A model generated the notes under the pieces. It had not been told where the DNA came from. It saw only the letters and a list, made by a program, of their open reading frames with translations, and did not search any database. From positions 946,798 through 1,010,797 of the forward strand of contig NZ_CP061280.1 of NCBI RefSeq assembly GCF_014541205.1: a stretch of 64,000 bases of DNA, read 5' to 3'. Position numbers and translations under genes: made by a program. The DNA comes from Mannheimia bovis (GTDB lineage: Bacteria; Pseudomonadota; Gammaproteobacteria; Enterobacterales; Pasteurellaceae). Positions 18,720-29,125 of the stretch are shown one piece after another; the first letter of the stretch is position 1; every line of letters begins with the position of its first letter.

Positions 18720-19532
18720 ATGAACCCAATGTTAAACATTGCTATTCGTGCTGCACGAAAAGCAGGCAATATTATTGCCAAAGGCTATGAGCAATCGCCT
18801 CAAGATACTCAAGTTTCACAAAAAAATACAAATGATTATGTAACAGAAATTGATAAAGCGTCTGAAGCCGCGATTATTGATGTGATCCGTAAATCTTATC
18901 CTGATCACTCAATCGTAACGGAAGAGTCAGGTGTATTAAACGGTAGCAATGAAAACGTGCAATGGGTGATTGATCCATTAGATGGCACAACTAACTTCGT
19001 AAAACGCTTACCGCATTTCTCTGTTTCTATCGCAATCCGTGAAAATGGTCGCACAACAGTAGGAGTGGTTTACGATCCTATCCGTAATGAGCTTTTCACA
19101 GCTGTTCGTGGTGAAGGAGCGAAATTAAACGAGTTCCGCTTACGCATTGATGCAGAACGCCGTGATTTAAAAGGCACAGTATTAGCAACAGGTTTTCCTT
19201 TTAAAGTGTTAAGACATCGTGAAGCACACTTAAATATGCTTGAAGCATTAATGAATAATGGTGTGGCTGATTTTCGTCGTACAGGTTCAGCAGCATTAGA
19301 TTTAGCTTATGTAGCAGCCGGTCGTGTGGACGGTTTCTTTGAAATTGGTTTAAAACCTTGGGATTGTGCTGCGGGCGAATTAATTGCTCGTGAAGCGGGT
19401 GCGATTGTAACTAACTTTGTTGGTGGAACAGATTACTTAAAATCGGGCAACTTAGTGGTTGGTAACAGTCGTGTTGTGAAAGAAATTTTAAACAGTATTC
19501 AGCCAACTTTAACTGAAGAACTAAAAGCTTAA
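18720..19532 (+). CDS. suhB: Inositol-1-monophosphatase family protein SuhB
   Basis: A 270-residue Mg-dependent phosphatase. Metal-binding motifs are visible: TEESG near residue 68, DPLDGTTNFVKRLPHFSVSIA near 87-107, and WDCAAGELIAREAGA near 218-232. In E. coli SuhB also acts in rRNA transcription antitermination with the Nus factors, and this copy has the full-length architecture. RBS is GGTGGA just before ATG 18720. The next gene dxs starts 54 bp later, with no clear terminator between, so co-transcription is likely. Confidence 0.93.
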   Translation: MNPMLNIAIRAARKAGNIIAKGYEQSPQDTQVSQKNTNDYVTEIDKASEAAIIDVIRKSYPDHSIVTEESGVLNGSNENVQWVIDPLDGTTNFVKRLPHFSVSIAIRENGRTTVGVVYDPIRNELFTAVRGEGAKLNEFRLRIDAERRDLKGTVLATGFPFKVLRHREAHLNMLEALMNNGVADFRRTGSAALDLAYVAAGRVDGFFEIGLKPWDCAAGELIAREAGAIVTNFVGGTDYLKSGNLVVGNSRVVKEILNSIQPTLTEELKA

Positions 19533-19586
19533 TTTTATAACAATATCATTTGCTTATTTTGCGAATAGATTGTGGGAATAAATATA

Positions 19587-21440
19587 ATGGAAAAGAAGTA
19601 TCCTCTGTTAAGTGACATCAACTCTCCGGAAGATTTGCGTTTGCTCCCAACCGACAAACTGCAAGAGGTGGTTGATGAATTGCGAGCCTATTTACTGGAG
19701 TCTGTCAGCCGAACAAGCGGTCATTTAGCTTCCGGTTTAGGCGTGGTGGAGCTTACCGTTGCGTTACATTATGTTTATCAAACCCCGTTTGACCAGCTGA
19801 TTTGGGACGTAGGGCATCAGGCTTATCCACATAAAATCTTGACAGGTCGCCGTGAGCAAATGCACACCATTCGCCAAAAAGATGGCATTCATCCCTTTCC
19901 TTGGCGAGAAGAAAGCCCTTACGATGTATTAAGTGTCGGGCATTCTTCTACTTCCATTAGTGCCGGCTTAGGTATTGCAGTTGCAGCTGAAAAAGAAGAT
20001 GCCGGACGTAAAACCGTTTGTGTGATTGGTGATGGAGCAATCACTGCCGGAATGGCGTTTGAAGCGTTAAATCACGCAGGTGCATTGCATACCGATATGC
20101 TAGTGATTTTAAACGATAACGAAATGTCGATTTCAGAAAATGTGGGGGCATTAAATAATCATCTTGCCCGCATTTTCTCCGGCTCACTCTATACATCTGT
20201 TCGAGACGGCAGTAAAAAAATTCTTGATAAAGTGCCAACCATCAAAAACTTTATGAAGAAAAGTGAAGAGCATATGAAAGGCGTTATTTTCTCGCCGGAA
20301 AGCACTTTGTTTGAAGAGTTGGGCTTTAACTATATTGGTCCGATTGATGGTCATAATATTGATGAATTGGTGAAAACCTTAAGCAATATGCGAGAGCTAA
20401 AAGGTCCACAATTTTTACACGTTCGCACTAAGAAAGGGAAAGGTTATAGTCCTGCTGAAAATGATCCGATTGGCTATCACGGTGTGCCGAAATTTGATCC
20501 AACAATTAATGAGTTGCCTAAATCAAAAGCTCCGCCAACCTATTCCAATATTTTTGGCGATTGGCTATGTGAGATGGCAGAGCGTGATCCGAAAATTATC
20601 GGTATTACTCCTGCAATGCGTGAAGGTTCGGGTATGGTTGAATTTTCCAGACGTTTCCCGGAACAGTATTTTGATGTAGCAATTGCTGAACAACACGCTG
20701 TTACGTTCGGAGCTGGTTTAGCTATTGCAGGATATAAGCCTGTTGTTGCTATTTACTCAAGTTTCTTACAGCGAGCTTACGATCAGTTTATTCACGATGT
20801 GGCAATTCAAAATTTACCTGTGATTTTTGCCATTGATCGAGCAGGGATTGTCGGTGCGGACGGTCAAACTCATCAGGGGGCTTTTGACTTGAGCTTTATG
20901 CGTTGTATTCCAAATATGACCATTATGGCACCGAGCGATGAAAATGAAATGCGTCAAATGCTTTATACTGCTTATACGATGAATACTCCAACCGCTATTC
21001 GTTACCCTAGAGGAAATGCAAAAGGTGTGGAGTTGCAACCAATGCAAGCACTGGAGGTAGGAAAAGGTAGAGTAATCCGTGAAGGCAAAAAAGTTGCGAT
21101 TTTAAACTTTGGGGCATTGTTAGACGAAGCCAAAATTGTAGCAGAAAAACACGATTACACGCTTGTAGATATGCGTTTCGTTAAGCCACTCGATGAAGAT
21201 TTACTCCAAAAAATGGCAGGTTCGCACGATTTCTTAGTGACTTTGGAAGAAAATGCTATTCAAGGTGGTGCAGGCAGTTTTGTGAATGAATATTTGCAAA
21301 ATATCGGCAAAATTAAACCGCTTGTAATGCTTGGTATTCCTGATTTCTTTGTGCCTCAAGCAACTCAGGCAGAAGCCTATGCCGAATTAGGATTAGATGC
21401 CAAAGGTATTGAAGAAAAAATTCAAAAACTCGGTTTTTAA
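19587..21440 (+). CDS. dxs: 1-deoxy-D-xylulose-5-phosphate synthase
   Basis: A TPP-dependent transketolase-like enzyme that condenses pyruvate and glyceraldehyde 3-phosphate in the first step of the MEP isoprenoid pathway; the product also feeds thiamine and pyridoxal synthesis. TPP motif [18 protein letters not shown]...LNDN (about 148-180), pyrimidine domain [15 protein letters not shown] and C-terminal transketolase domain are intact. An upstream in-frame GTG (19572) exists, but ATG 19587 gives 617 residues, close to the family norm, and a GGGA lies before it. Closed by a terminator at 21445-21474. Confidence 0.95.
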   Translation: MEKKYPLLSDINSPEDLRLLPTDKLQEVVDELRAYLLESVSRTSGHLASGLGVVELTVALHYVYQTPFDQLIWDVGHQAYPHKILTGRREQMHTIRQKDGIHPFPWREESPYDVLSVGHSSTSISAGLGIAVAAEKEDAGRKTVCVIGDGAITAGMAFEALNHAGALHTDMLVILNDNEMSISENVGALNNHLARIFSGSLYTSVRDGSKKILDKVPTIKNFMKKSEEHMKGVIFSPESTLFEELGFNYIGPIDGHNIDELVKTLSNMRELKGPQFLHVRTKKGKGYSPAENDPIGYHGVPKFDPTINELPKSKAPPTYSNIFGDWLCEMAERDPKIIGITPAMREGSGMVEFSRRFPEQYFDVAIAEQHAVTFGAGLAIAGYKPVVAIYSSFLQRAYDQFIHDVAIQNLPVIFAIDRAGIVGADGQTHQGAFDLSFMRCIPNMTIMAPSDENEMRQMLYTAYTMNTPTAIRYPRGNAKGVELQPMQALEVGKGRVIREGKKVAILNFGALLDEAKIVAEKHDYTLVDMRFVKPLDEDLLQKMAGSHDFLVTLEENAIQGGAGSFVNEYLQNIGKIKPLVMLGIPDFFVPQATQAEAYAELGLDAKGIEEKIQKLGF

Positions 21441-21444
21441 TGAT

Positions 21445-21474
21445 AAAAATCCCCTTATTGATAAGGGGATTTTT
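21445..21474 (+). terminator. dxs terminator
   Basis: AAAAATCCCCTTAT, loop TG, ATAAGGGGATTTTT; perfect stem and T tract. Confidence 0.9.
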
Positions 21475-21491
21475 TGATACGTGTCACATTT
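21470..21491 (+). promoter_or_regulatory. CRP-type box upstream of cstA
   Basis: TTTGA (21473-21477), six bases, TCACA (21484-21488): nine of ten core positions match the CRP site, and the right flank TTT also fits. It starts inside the T tract of the dxs terminator, about 140 bp before cstA. Carbon-starvation genes are classic CRP targets. A TATTTT at 21524-21529 may be the -10. Confidence 0.5.
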
Positions 21492-21621
21492 TTCAGAAAA
21501 TATTTACCAAAAACTAACAATTCTATTTTACTTTATCCTTACTCCTCCTTACAATTACACGCCTTTTAGCTATTTTGCTAAAAATCGTCCCTATCCAATT
21601 TCAATTTATAGGATTTATACT

Positions 21622-23208
21622 ATGTTGTGGTTCTTTTTCTGTGTAGCAGTACTTGTGCTTGGCTACTTTGTTTACGGAAAAATCATCGAAAAGATTTTCG
21701 TGATTAATCCGAAAAGACAAACGCCGGCTTACTCAATGACAGACGGCGTGGACTATATGCCAATGTCTAAAACCAAAATTTGGCTTATCCAATTATTAAA
21801 CATTGCCGGTACAGGTCCTATCTTTGGTCCTATCCTTGGTGCGTTATACGGACCGGTTGCAATGTTATGGATTGTTATCGGTTGTATCTTTGCCGGTGCA
21901 GTACACGACTATTTCTGCGGTATGTTAAGTATCCGTAATGGTGGTGCAACAATGCCAAACCTTGCCGGTAAATTCTTAGGTCGTCCGGTTAAACTCTTTA
22001 TTAACGTAATGGCATTAATTCTACTTTTATTAGTAGGTGTGGTATTCGTAGCAAGCCCGGCTCAATTATTAGCAACCATTACTATGGACGTTGCAGGTGC
22101 AACCCAAGGTACAATGGAGTTAGGTGATGTTGAAGCAATCAAAGCAGCTGTTGCATCAGGCGGTGTAACTGTTTGGGGGATGGATAAAGCAACCGTTATC
22201 TCTGTTTGGACTTTAATTATCTTCGGTTACTATATTTTAGCTACCTTATTACCGGTTGATAAAATCATCGGTCGTATCTACCCATTCTTTGGTGCGTTAT
22301 TGCTATTTATGTCTATAGGTATGGTATATGGTTTAGTGTCTGCTCACTTAAGCGTAACTGATCCTATCGACTTCTTCCGTACAGTGAATGCTGACGGTCA
22401 AGGCTTAACATGGGAAAAATTCACTCAAAACTTCCAAGTGAAAGGTGATGTTCCAATTTGGCCATTACTATTCTTAACGATTTCTTGTGGTGCATTATCA
22501 GGCTTCCACGCAACACAAACGCCATTAATGGCACGTTGTGCACAAAATGAAAGTGAAGGTCGCTTTATTTTCTACGGTGCGATGATTACTGAAGGTGTTA
22601 TTGCATTAGTATGGTGTATGGTTGGTCTTGCATTCTACGAAAGTCCACAAGCGTTACAAGATGCAATCTCTGCAGGTTCACCGTCTAAAGTGGTATATGA
22701 CAGCTCATTACACTTCTTAGGCTTTATCGGTGGTATCTTTGCGGTACTAGGTGTGGTTGTATTACCAATTACTTCGGGCGATACCGCATTCCGTGCAGCA
22801 CGTTTACAATTAGCAGAAATCTTTAAATTAGACCAACGCTCATTTGCAAAACGTTTATACATCGCGGTACCGTTATTCGTGATTGGTTTTATCGTATCAA
22901 AAGTGGACTTCAGCGTATTATGGCGTTACTTCACTTGGGCAAACCAAATGACTGCAATGGTAATGTTATGGACAGCTGCAGGTTACTTATATCGCTATAA
23001 GAAATTCCACTGGGTATGCTCAATCCCTGCGTGGTTCATCACAACCGTATGTGCAACTTACTTAGCCTATAACAAAATCGGCTTCGGTTTAGATTACCAA
23101 TTATCGGTGTACATCGGTTTCGCGATTACAGTAGTATGTATCATCTGCTTCTTCAAATTTGTAAAACAAACTGATGAACGTGATGAAAGTGCTTATGCAG
23201 CAAGTTAA
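21622..23208 (+). CDS. cstA: CstA-family carbon starvation/pyruvate-type transporter
   Basis: A 528-residue, roughly 14-16-segment inner-membrane carrier of the CstA family (peptide or pyruvate uptake during carbon limitation). Hallmarks: IAGTGPIFGPILGALYGP (about 57-74), AVHDYFCGMLSIRNGG, and SGFHATQTPLMARC near 292-305. It is shorter than E. coli CstA (701) and BtsT (716), lacking much of their C-terminal region, as in other compact CstA proteins. ATG 21622 follows AGGATT; the upstream in-frame extension from 21481 would cover the CRP box. No small YbdD-type partner gene follows. Ends in a terminator at 23227-23254. Confidence 0.88.
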   Translation: MLWFFFCVAVLVLGYFVYGKIIEKIFVINPKRQTPAYSMTDGVDYMPMSKTKIWLIQLLNIAGTGPIFGPILGALYGPVAMLWIVIGCIFAGAVHDYFCGMLSIRNGGATMPNLAGKFLGRPVKLFINVMALILLLLVGVVFVASPAQLLATITMDVAGATQGTMELGDVEAIKAAVASGGVTVWGMDKATVISVWTLIIFGYYILATLLPVDKIIGRIYPFFGALLLFMSIGMVYGLVSAHLSVTDPIDFFRTVNADGQGLTWEKFTQNFQVKGDVPIWPLLFLTISCGALSGFHATQTPLMARCAQNESEGRFIFYGAMITEGVIALVWCMVGLAFYESPQALQDAISAGSPSKVVYDSSLHFLGFIGGIFAVLGVVVLPITSGDTAFRAARLQLAEIFKLDQRSFAKRLYIAVPLFVIGFIVSKVDFSVLWRYFTWANQMTAMVMLWTAAGYLYRYKKFHWVCSIPAWFITTVCATYLAYNKIGFGLDYQLSVYIGFAITVVCIICFFKFVKQTDERDESAYAAS

Positions 23209-23226
23209 TTGTTGATAAAAAAGCTA

Positions 23227-23254
23227 AAAATGGGGACAATTTAGTCCCCATTTT
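23227..23254 (+). terminator. cstA terminator
   Basis: AAAATGGGGAC, six-base loop, GTCCCCATTTT followed by CTTTTG. Confidence 0.9.
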
Positions 23255-23267
23255 CTTTTGTTTTAAT

Positions 23268-24062
23268 ATGCGATTTTTTGATACTCATACCCACTTAGAT
23301 TATCTTTCAGAAAGCCTTAATTTAAGTGTTTCTACGCTGGTAGAAAATGCCAAACAACATCAAGTGGAAAAAATATTAGTGGTTTCTGTTTTTGCAAAAA
23401 ATTTTGCAAAAGTAACCGCTTGTGCGAATGAAAAACCGGAAAATATTGTTTATGGTTTAGGTTTGCACCCACTCTATATTCACCAACATCAACTTTCTGA
23501 TTTAGATTTATTAGAATATCGACTAAATCAAAAAGATCCACTTTGTACTGCAATTGGTGAAATAGGCTTAGAAAAAGCCGTGAGCGAAATTTCTACTCCT
23601 GAATTATGGAAAAAACAGTGTGAGTTTTTAGAGGCACAGCTTGCCCTTGCGAAAAAATTCAATTTGCCTGTTAATCTCCATTCACGCAAAAGCCACGATC
23701 AGCTCTCGGTGTTTCTAAAAAAAGTTCAATTACCTAAAAATGGCGTGGTTCACGGTTTTGCAGGGAGTTATGAACAAGCAAAACGTTTTGTCGATCTCGG
23801 CTATAAAATGGGTGTGGGTGGCACAATTACTTATCAACGAGCGAATAAAACCCGTGAAGCAATCCGAAAATTACCGCTAGAAAGTTTGTTGCTGGAAACC
23901 GATGCTCCTGATATGCCTGTTTTTGGTTTTCAAGGGCAGCCTAATCGACCGGAACGGCTTATTATGAGTTTTAATAGCTTATGTGAATTGCGAAATGAGC
24001 AACCGGAAATTATAGCTGAAACCATTTGGCAGAATAGTGAGAGATTATTTTCTCACGCCTGA
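23268..24062 (+). CDS. TatD-family metal-dependent hydrolase, YjjV-like
   Basis: A 264-residue TIM-barrel hydrolase. Metal ligands are evident: DTHTHLD at 5-11, GEIGLE near 97-102, NLHSRKS, VHGFAGS and ETDAPDMP. The paralogue TatD is a 3'-5' nuclease; this shorter YjjV-type member is a putative DNase or deacylase of unknown substrate. The start ATG 23268 lies only 14 bp after the cstA terminator and has little SD (TTTTAATATG). An uptake signal is embedded in the coding sequence near 23416. Its last 10 bp overlap the convergent BPL-N gene. Confidence 0.85.
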   Translation: MRFFDTHTHLDYLSESLNLSVSTLVENAKQHQVEKILVVSVFAKNFAKVTACANEKPENIVYGLGLHPLYIHQHQLSDLDLLEYRLNQKDPLCTAIGEIGLEKAVSEISTPELWKKQCEFLEAQLALAKKFNLPVNLHSRKSHDQLSVFLKKVQLPKNGVVHGFAGSYEQAKRFVDLGYKMGVGGTITYQRANKTREAIRKLPLESLLLETDAPDMPVFGFQGQPNRPERLIMSFNSLCELRNEQPEIIAETIWQNSERLFSHA

Positions 24063-24808
24063 TTTAATCTTCTTTGTAGGTGTTGCCAAACCTGAAAGCC
24101 GTAATTTTCATCAAAATAAGAATGAATTGCCTCTTCTCGTGCTTTTGTTTCACTATCTTCACAGCAATTTACAATTTTTTGCTGATAAATGACCGCTTGT
24201 AATTCAAAATGTACACCAGATAATAGGTAATATCCCTGTCCTAAATCACCTTCTATTATCGCTAATGAACCATCAGGATAGTAGGCTAATGGGCGATAAA
24301 CTGCGTTAGTTGCCGGCTCAAAACAACAACCGCCGTGATAATAAAACGTCTTTTTTCCACCTTGTGCGAGTGTTATCTCGACCATTGCTTTACTCTTTAT
24401 TCCTTCATCGTAAAGCTGCCTATTAGTAAACTTCGGCAAGCTGCCTTTTGCAACTCCATCAAATAAAGCAAGCTCTCGCTTGCCCTTTACGCTATAGTCA
24501 AGCCCTATAAAATCCAATTCAGCACAACCATAATAAGCTCCGGCACAGATACCGAGATAAGCTCCGCCTTGTTCAATAAAATGGCGAATTTTACGGTTGC
24601 CTTCTCCGTTTAATTTTTTGCAGTAAGGTAAATCTGCCCCACCGGGCATTACAAGTAAGCAGCCATCGGATAATTTGCCTTGAATAATTTGTTCCGCATT
24701 AATAAGTCGAGTTGGGCGTTGTAAATATTGTTCTACCGCTAATAGTAATGACTGAACCCCAATTTCACTGCTGCCTTCATCACAATAAATATAAGCTGGT
24801 TTTACCAT
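24053..24808 (-). CDS. Biotin-protein-ligase N-terminal-domain (BPL-N) family protein
   Basis: A 251-residue protein of the BPL_N family, a class I glutamine-amidotransferase-like fold. The nucleophile elbow is GICAGAYYG (near residue 94), preceded by VMPGGADLPY; YHGGCCFEP and GVHFEL follow. It has no ligase domain. In yeast the equivalent domain is the N-terminal half of biotin-protein ligase. It is divergent from bioY with 80 bp between, which supports a biotin-related role, but none is proven. Its start lacks a clear SD. The 3' end overlaps the TatD-type gene by 10 bp. Confidence 0.8.
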   Translation of the reverse strand: MVKPAYIYCDEGSSEIGVQSLLLAVEQYLQRPTRLINAEQIIQGKLSDGCLLVMPGGADLPYCKKLNGEGNRKIRHFIEQGGAYLGICAGAYYGCAELDFIGLDYSVKGKRELALFDGVAKGSLPKFTNRQLYDEGIKSKAMVEITLAQGGKKTFYYHGGCCFEPATNAVYRPLAYYPDGSLAIIEGDLGQGYYLLSGVHFELQAVIYQQKIVNCCEDSETKAREEAIHSYFDENYGFQVWQHLQRRLNQA

Positions 24809-24888
24809 TTTAAATTTGCATTTACCCCAAAAGGTGTATTCTTATATAATCCACGGTGAACATTTTTACTATATTTAAGGAGAAAAGT

Positions 24889-25455
24889 ATGTTCACTACT
24901 CAATTAACTCAAACTAAACGTTGGCTAGAAGCCAATAGTACAATAACATTTTGGTTGAAAACCTTTATCGGTGCAACCTTACTTGCTATTTTTGCTCAAA
25001 TTTCTGTACCTATGTACCCCGTGCCAATTACAGGGCAAACTCTTGCTTTAACCGTTGTTGGTTTTGCAATGGGACGTAAAGCGGCAACGGCAGCAGTATT
25101 ACTTTATCTCTTTGAAGGGGCAATTGGATTACCTGTTTTTGCCGGTGGTGCTTCAGGTTTCCATCATTTCTTTGGTCCGACAGGGGGCTACTTATTGGGT
25201 TATATCCCAACTGCCTATTTCTTAGGCTATTATAGTGATAAAGGCGTATTAAATTCTTTTTGGAAGAGCTTATTTGTTGCATTAATTGCAAGTGTGATTA
25301 CTTTTGCATTCGGCTTAGCACAACTTTATTTCTTTGTACCGGAAGGCACAGTATTACAAGCTGGTTTATATCCATTTATTTTAGGTGGCGTGCTTAAGGC
25401 TCTTCTCGCAAGCATCTTAGTTAGCCCAAGTTACAAATTCTTCTCTAAACTCTAA
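24889..25455 (+). CDS. bioY: Biotin transporter BioY
   Basis: A 188-residue S component of an energy-coupling-factor type biotin importer, with about six membrane segments. Signature stretches are YPVPITGQTLAL near 45-56 and EGAIGLPVFAGG. ATG 24889 is chosen over the in-frame ATG 24856 because AAGGAGAAAAGT directly precedes it. No EcfT/EcfA genes are adjacent, so it works either alone, as reported for some BioY proteins, or with a shared module elsewhere. No BirA operator was recognised. Confidence 0.93.
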   Translation: MFTTQLTQTKRWLEANSTITFWLKTFIGATLLAIFAQISVPMYPVPITGQTLALTVVGFAMGRKAATAAVLLYLFEGAIGLPVFAGGASGFHHFFGPTGGYLLGYIPTAYFLGYYSDKGVLNSFWKSLFVALIASVITFAFGLAQLYFFVPEGTVLQAGLYPFILGGVLKALLASILVSPSYKFFSKL

Positions 25456-25462
25456 TCTTTCT

Positions 25463-25489
25463 AAAGGCTTTGCTTAATGCAAAGCCTTT
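25463..25489 (+). terminator. bioY terminator
   Basis: AAAGGCTTTGC, loop TTAAT, GCAAAGCCTTT with T tract. Confidence 0.9.
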
Positions 25490-25578
25490 TCTATTCAACT
25501 GATTATCCTATTTTTGCTTAAAAGTGATTAAGTCGGTACAATGTTTTTAATAATAGTAAACCGATTAAGGAGAATTCA

Positions 25579-26949
25579 TTGAATAGCACTAAATTTTACT
25601 CCCTTTATTCAGGTATCTTTTTTCTGTTTTTCGGCTATGGTTTATTTCTAAACTCAGCAGGAATTAAACTTGCTGAAATGGGGGTAACGGATATTATCAT
25701 CGGTTTACTTAATGCGGCTTTCTTTATTGGAGCTGCATTAAGCACCATTTTTGCTCACCGTATTGTTTCGAGTGTCGGGCATATCCGATCATTTAGTGTA
25801 TTTTGTGCTGTTTTTGCTATTGCTGCTCTTAGTCATATGATGGTGGATAATTTATGGATCTGGGGCGTATTACGCATTATTTTAGGCTTCTGCCATTACA
25901 GTTTGTTGCTTTTAGTGGAAAGTTGGTTGAGCGAAAAAACCAATGTTGATACCAGAGGCAAAGTGCTTGCTACTTATAATATTATTTTCTACCTAGCCTT
26001 TATTTTGGGGGTGAGTTTATTAAGTTTAGAACTCAGTAGCCGAAACATTTTTACCTTATCGACCATTTTAGTAGTGATGTCGATGATCCCCATCGCTTTA
26101 ACTAAAATGGTTCAGCCTGATATTCCAGCTCGTGAACGTATTAGCATTCCTAAACTATTTGCGATCTCACCGTTAGCCTTAGCAACCAGCTTTATTAGTG
26201 GAATGTTAGTAAATGGCTTTTTCACAATGGTGTCGGTATTTCTGCTGAAATTTAGCTTTTCACTAAGCGAAATTTCGCTTTATTTGATGATCTCGATGAT
26301 TGGCGGTTTTATCAGCCAAATGCCGATGGCGATGTTATCGAATCGCATTGGCAGACGTAATGCTATTTTAGCTTGTGCAGTGGTCGGTACTCTTACCGCA
26401 CTTGCCGGACTATTTGCAATTTTTCAAGAAAATTTGACCGCTTGGATACAATACAGTATAGCCTTTTTATTTGGCTGTAGCCTATTTAGTTTATATGCGT
26501 TGAGTATCGCCCGAGCTAACGATGAATTGCCGAATAATATGAATACCGTTGAAGTTAGCAGAGGCTTGCTATTTTGCTATGGTTTAGGGGCATTGGTTGC
26601 TCCACCGCTTATCGGTTTTGCGATGAGCCTGTCTGCTGAGTACGGTTTTTATGCACTCTTTGGTCTGTTTTCACTGATTTTATTCATTTGTGCTGTCGGA
26701 ACTAAACCTGTTCCGAAAGCGGAGCGTGCAGAGATGCAATACGTCACCCCTATTGCCACCGCAAGCCCGATTGAAGAAATTGAATTAGTTGAGGAAGAAC
26801 TTATTCCATTTGATGAAGAGGTAGTGCAAGAATACCAAGCTCAGCTTGAAACATTTGAAGAAGAGCAGCAAACAGAAAACGAAAATATTGAGCTGGATGA
26901 AGAAAAATCTCAGGATAGTTTAATGAATAGCGAAAACAGTAAGGTTTAA
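25579..26949 (+). CDS. MFS transporter with acidic C-terminal tail (YcaD-like)
   Basis: A 456-residue, 12-segment major facilitator similar to the YcaD/YfkF-type group (FLFFGYGLFLNSAGIKLAEMG in helix 1; LGFCHYSLLLLVESWLSEKT in the middle of the N half). Residues after about 375 form an unusual acidic cytoplasmic tail, rich in Glu and Asp with no membrane segment, about 80 residues long. Translation starts at TTG 25579, six bases after AAGGAG; the next in-frame ATG would remove helix 1. The substrate is unknown. It ends in a terminator made of overlapping uptake signals at 27034-27061. Confidence 0.85.
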   Translation: MNSTKFYSLYSGIFFLFFGYGLFLNSAGIKLAEMGVTDIIIGLLNAAFFIGAALSTIFAHRIVSSVGHIRSFSVFCAVFAIAALSHMMVDNLWIWGVLRIILGFCHYSLLLLVESWLSEKTNVDTRGKVLATYNIIFYLAFILGVSLLSLELSSRNIFTLSTILVVMSMIPIALTKMVQPDIPARERISIPKLFAISPLALATSFISGMLVNGFFTMVSVFLLKFSFSLSEISLYLMISMIGGFISQMPMAMLSNRIGRRNAILACAVVGTLTALAGLFAIFQENLTAWIQYSIAFLFGCSLFSLYALSIARANDELPNNMNTVEVSRGLLFCYGLGALVAPPLIGFAMSLSAEYGFYALFGLFSLILFICAVGTKPVPKAERAEMQYVTPIATASPIEEIELVEEELIPFDEEVVQEYQAQLETFEEEQQTENENIELDEEKSQDSLMNSENSKV

Positions 26950-27033
26950 TTTTCCGTTGTTTTATGCTAAAATTTCCGTGCTTTTATTCCCCACTTGTAA
27001 GGGAAATAATAAGCAAATTGCAAAATTTTAATC

Positions 27034-27061
27034 AAAAAAGACCGCTTGTAAGCGGTTTTTT
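27034..27061 (+). terminator. Terminator made of two overlapping uptake signals
   Basis: ACCGCTT, GT, AAGCGGT with flanking A6 and T6; the stem consists of two opposed uptake-signal cores sharing their TTGTA middle. Confidence 0.85.
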
Positions 27062-27117
27062 CATTCTCAAACTCAACAAGTAATCTCTCGTATGGATTAC
27101 CACTGTAAGGATTTATT

Positions 27118-29055
27118 ATGCCAATTATTACTTTACCGGACGGTTCACAACGTTCATTTGACAACCCTGTTTCCGTGATGGAAGTTGCCCAATCTATCGG
27201 TGCAGGTTTAGCGAAAGCAACCATTGCAGGGCGTGTAAACGGCGAACGCCGTGATGCGTGCGATATTATCAGCCAAGATAGCACTCTTGAAATCATCACC
27301 GCTAAGGATGAAGATGGTTTAGAGATCATTCGCCACTCAACGGCTCACTTATTAGGGCACGCAATCAAACAATTATTCCCTGATGTCAAAATGGCTATCG
27401 GTCCGACCATCGAAAACGGTTTCTACTATGATGTGGATTTAGATCGTTCTTTAACTCAAGAAGATTTAGATGTAATTGAAAAACGTATGTTGGAATTAGC
27501 GAAAACCAACTACGATGTGGTAAAACGCCCGGTAACGTGGCAAGAAGCTCGTGATACGTTTGAAAAACGTGGCGAGCCGTACAAAATGGCGATCTTAGAT
27601 GAAAACATCGAGCGTACAGCAACCCCAGCGTTATACCACCACGAAGAATATACCGATATGTGTCGTGGTCCACACGTACCAAATATGCGTTTCTGCCAAC
27701 ACTTCAAACTGCAAAAAGTTGCAGGTGCTTACTGGCGTGGCGATAGCAAAAACAAAATGTTGCAACGTATTTACGGCACGGCTTGGGCAGATAAAAAACA
27801 ATTGAGTGAATATTTAACTCGTTTAGAAGAAGCGGCAAAACGCGACCATCGCCGTATTGGTAAAGCATTAGATTTATATCATATGCAAGAAGAAGCACCG
27901 GGTATGGTGTTCTGGCACAATGACGGCTGGACAATTTTCCGTGAATTAGAAACTTTCGTACGTACCAAATTAAAAGAGTACGATTACCAAGAAGTAAAAG
28001 GTCCATTTATGATGGACAGAGTGCTTTGGGAGAAAACAGGGCACTGGCAAAACTACGCGGATTTAATGTTCACCACGCAATCTGAAAACCGTGAATATGC
28101 AATTAAGCCGATGAACTGCCCGGGGCACGTTCAGATTTTCAATCAAGGTTTGAAATCTTACCGTGATTTACCAATCCGTATGGCGGAATTCGGTTCCTGC
28201 CACCGTAACGAGCCGTCAGGTTCATTACACGGTTTAATGCGTGTACGTGGCTTTACCCAAGATGATGCTCATATTTTCTGTACGGAAGAACAAATTGAGC
28301 CTGAAGTAACCAGTTGTATCAAAATGGTTTACGACATTTACAGCACCTTTGGCTTTACCAATATTGCGGTAAAACTTTCAACCCGTCCGGAAAACCGTAT
28401 TGGTGATGATGCAATGTGGGACAGAGCGGAAGCAGGCTTAGCTAACGCACTTCGTAATAACGGTCTTGAATACCAAATTCAAGAAGGTGAAGGGGCATTC
28501 TACGGTCCGAAAATCGAGTTCGCGTTGCGTGACTGCTTAGGTCGTGAATGGCAGTGTGGTACAGTGCAGCTAGACTTCGCTCTACCGGGTCGTTTAGAAG
28601 CCTCTTATGTGGCAGAAGATAATGGTCGCCGTACACCGGTGATGATCCACCGTGCGATTTTGGGTTCTATTGAGCGTTTCATCGGTATCATTACCGAAGA
28701 GTACGCAGGCTTCTTCCCAACTTGGTTAGCTCCTGTGCAAGCGGTAGTAATGAACATCACCGACAGCCAAGCTGACTATGTTCAACAAGTAGTGAGAACC
28801 TTAAGCGATGCAGGTATTCGTGTGAAAGCTGACCTTCGTAATGAAAAAGTCGGTTTCAAAGTGCGTGAACACACTCTACGCCGTGTGCCGTATATGCTCG
28901 TGTGCGGCGACAAAGAAATCGCTGAAGGAAAAGTTTCAGTGCGTACCCGTAAAGGTGCAGATTTAGGTACTTATGCAGTGACTGAATTAGTTGAAATTCT
29001 GAAAAACCAAATCAAAGCTCGTGAGTTAGCTTTATTAGGCGAAACACAAGAGTAA
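27118..29055 (+). CDS. thrS: Threonyl-tRNA synthetase
   Basis: A 645-residue class II synthetase. TGS domain (1-60), editing domain ([11 protein letters not shown] near 75, with the later CRGPHVPN), then the catalytic core with zinc ligands in MNCPGH and motif 2 [20 protein letters not shown], and the anticodon-binding domain at the C-terminus. Starts at ATG 27118 after GTAAGGATTTATT. In many gammaproteobacteria infC follows thrS; here a terminator follows immediately, so the gene is monocistronic. No obvious tRNA-like autoregulatory operator was identified by eye. Confidence 0.97.
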   Translation: MPIITLPDGSQRSFDNPVSVMEVAQSIGAGLAKATIAGRVNGERRDACDIISQDSTLEIITAKDEDGLEIIRHSTAHLLGHAIKQLFPDVKMAIGPTIENGFYYDVDLDRSLTQEDLDVIEKRMLELAKTNYDVVKRPVTWQEARDTFEKRGEPYKMAILDENIERTATPALYHHEEYTDMCRGPHVPNMRFCQHFKLQKVAGAYWRGDSKNKMLQRIYGTAWADKKQLSEYLTRLEEAAKRDHRRIGKALDLYHMQEEAPGMVFWHNDGWTIFRELETFVRTKLKEYDYQEVKGPFMMDRVLWEKTGHWQNYADLMFTTQSENREYAIKPMNCPGHVQIFNQGLKSYRDLPIRMAEFGSCHRNEPSGSLHGLMRVRGFTQDDAHIFCTEEQIEPEVTSCIKMVYDIYSTFGFTNIAVKLSTRPENRIGDDAMWDRAEAGLANALRNNGLEYQIQEGEGAFYGPKIEFALRDCLGREWQCGTVQLDFALPGRLEASYVAEDNGRRTPVMIHRAILGSIERFIGIITEEYAGFFPTWLAPVQAVVMNITDSQADYVQQVVRTLSDAGIRVKADLRNEKVGFKVREHTLRRVPYMLVCGDKEIAEGKVSVRTRKGADLGTYAVTELVEILKNQIKARELALLGETQE

Positions 29056-29086
29056 GCTAATACGAAAAGCTAGCGTTAAATATGAT

Positions 29087-29125
29087 ACACCCTCAAAGCT
29101 TATTACGTTTGAGGGTGTTCTTTTA
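29087..29125. terminator. Bidirectional terminator between thrS and malQ
   Basis: ACACCCTCAAA (29087-29097) pairs with TTTGAGGGTGT (29108-29118), followed by TCTTTTATT; the genes are convergent. Confidence 0.85.
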
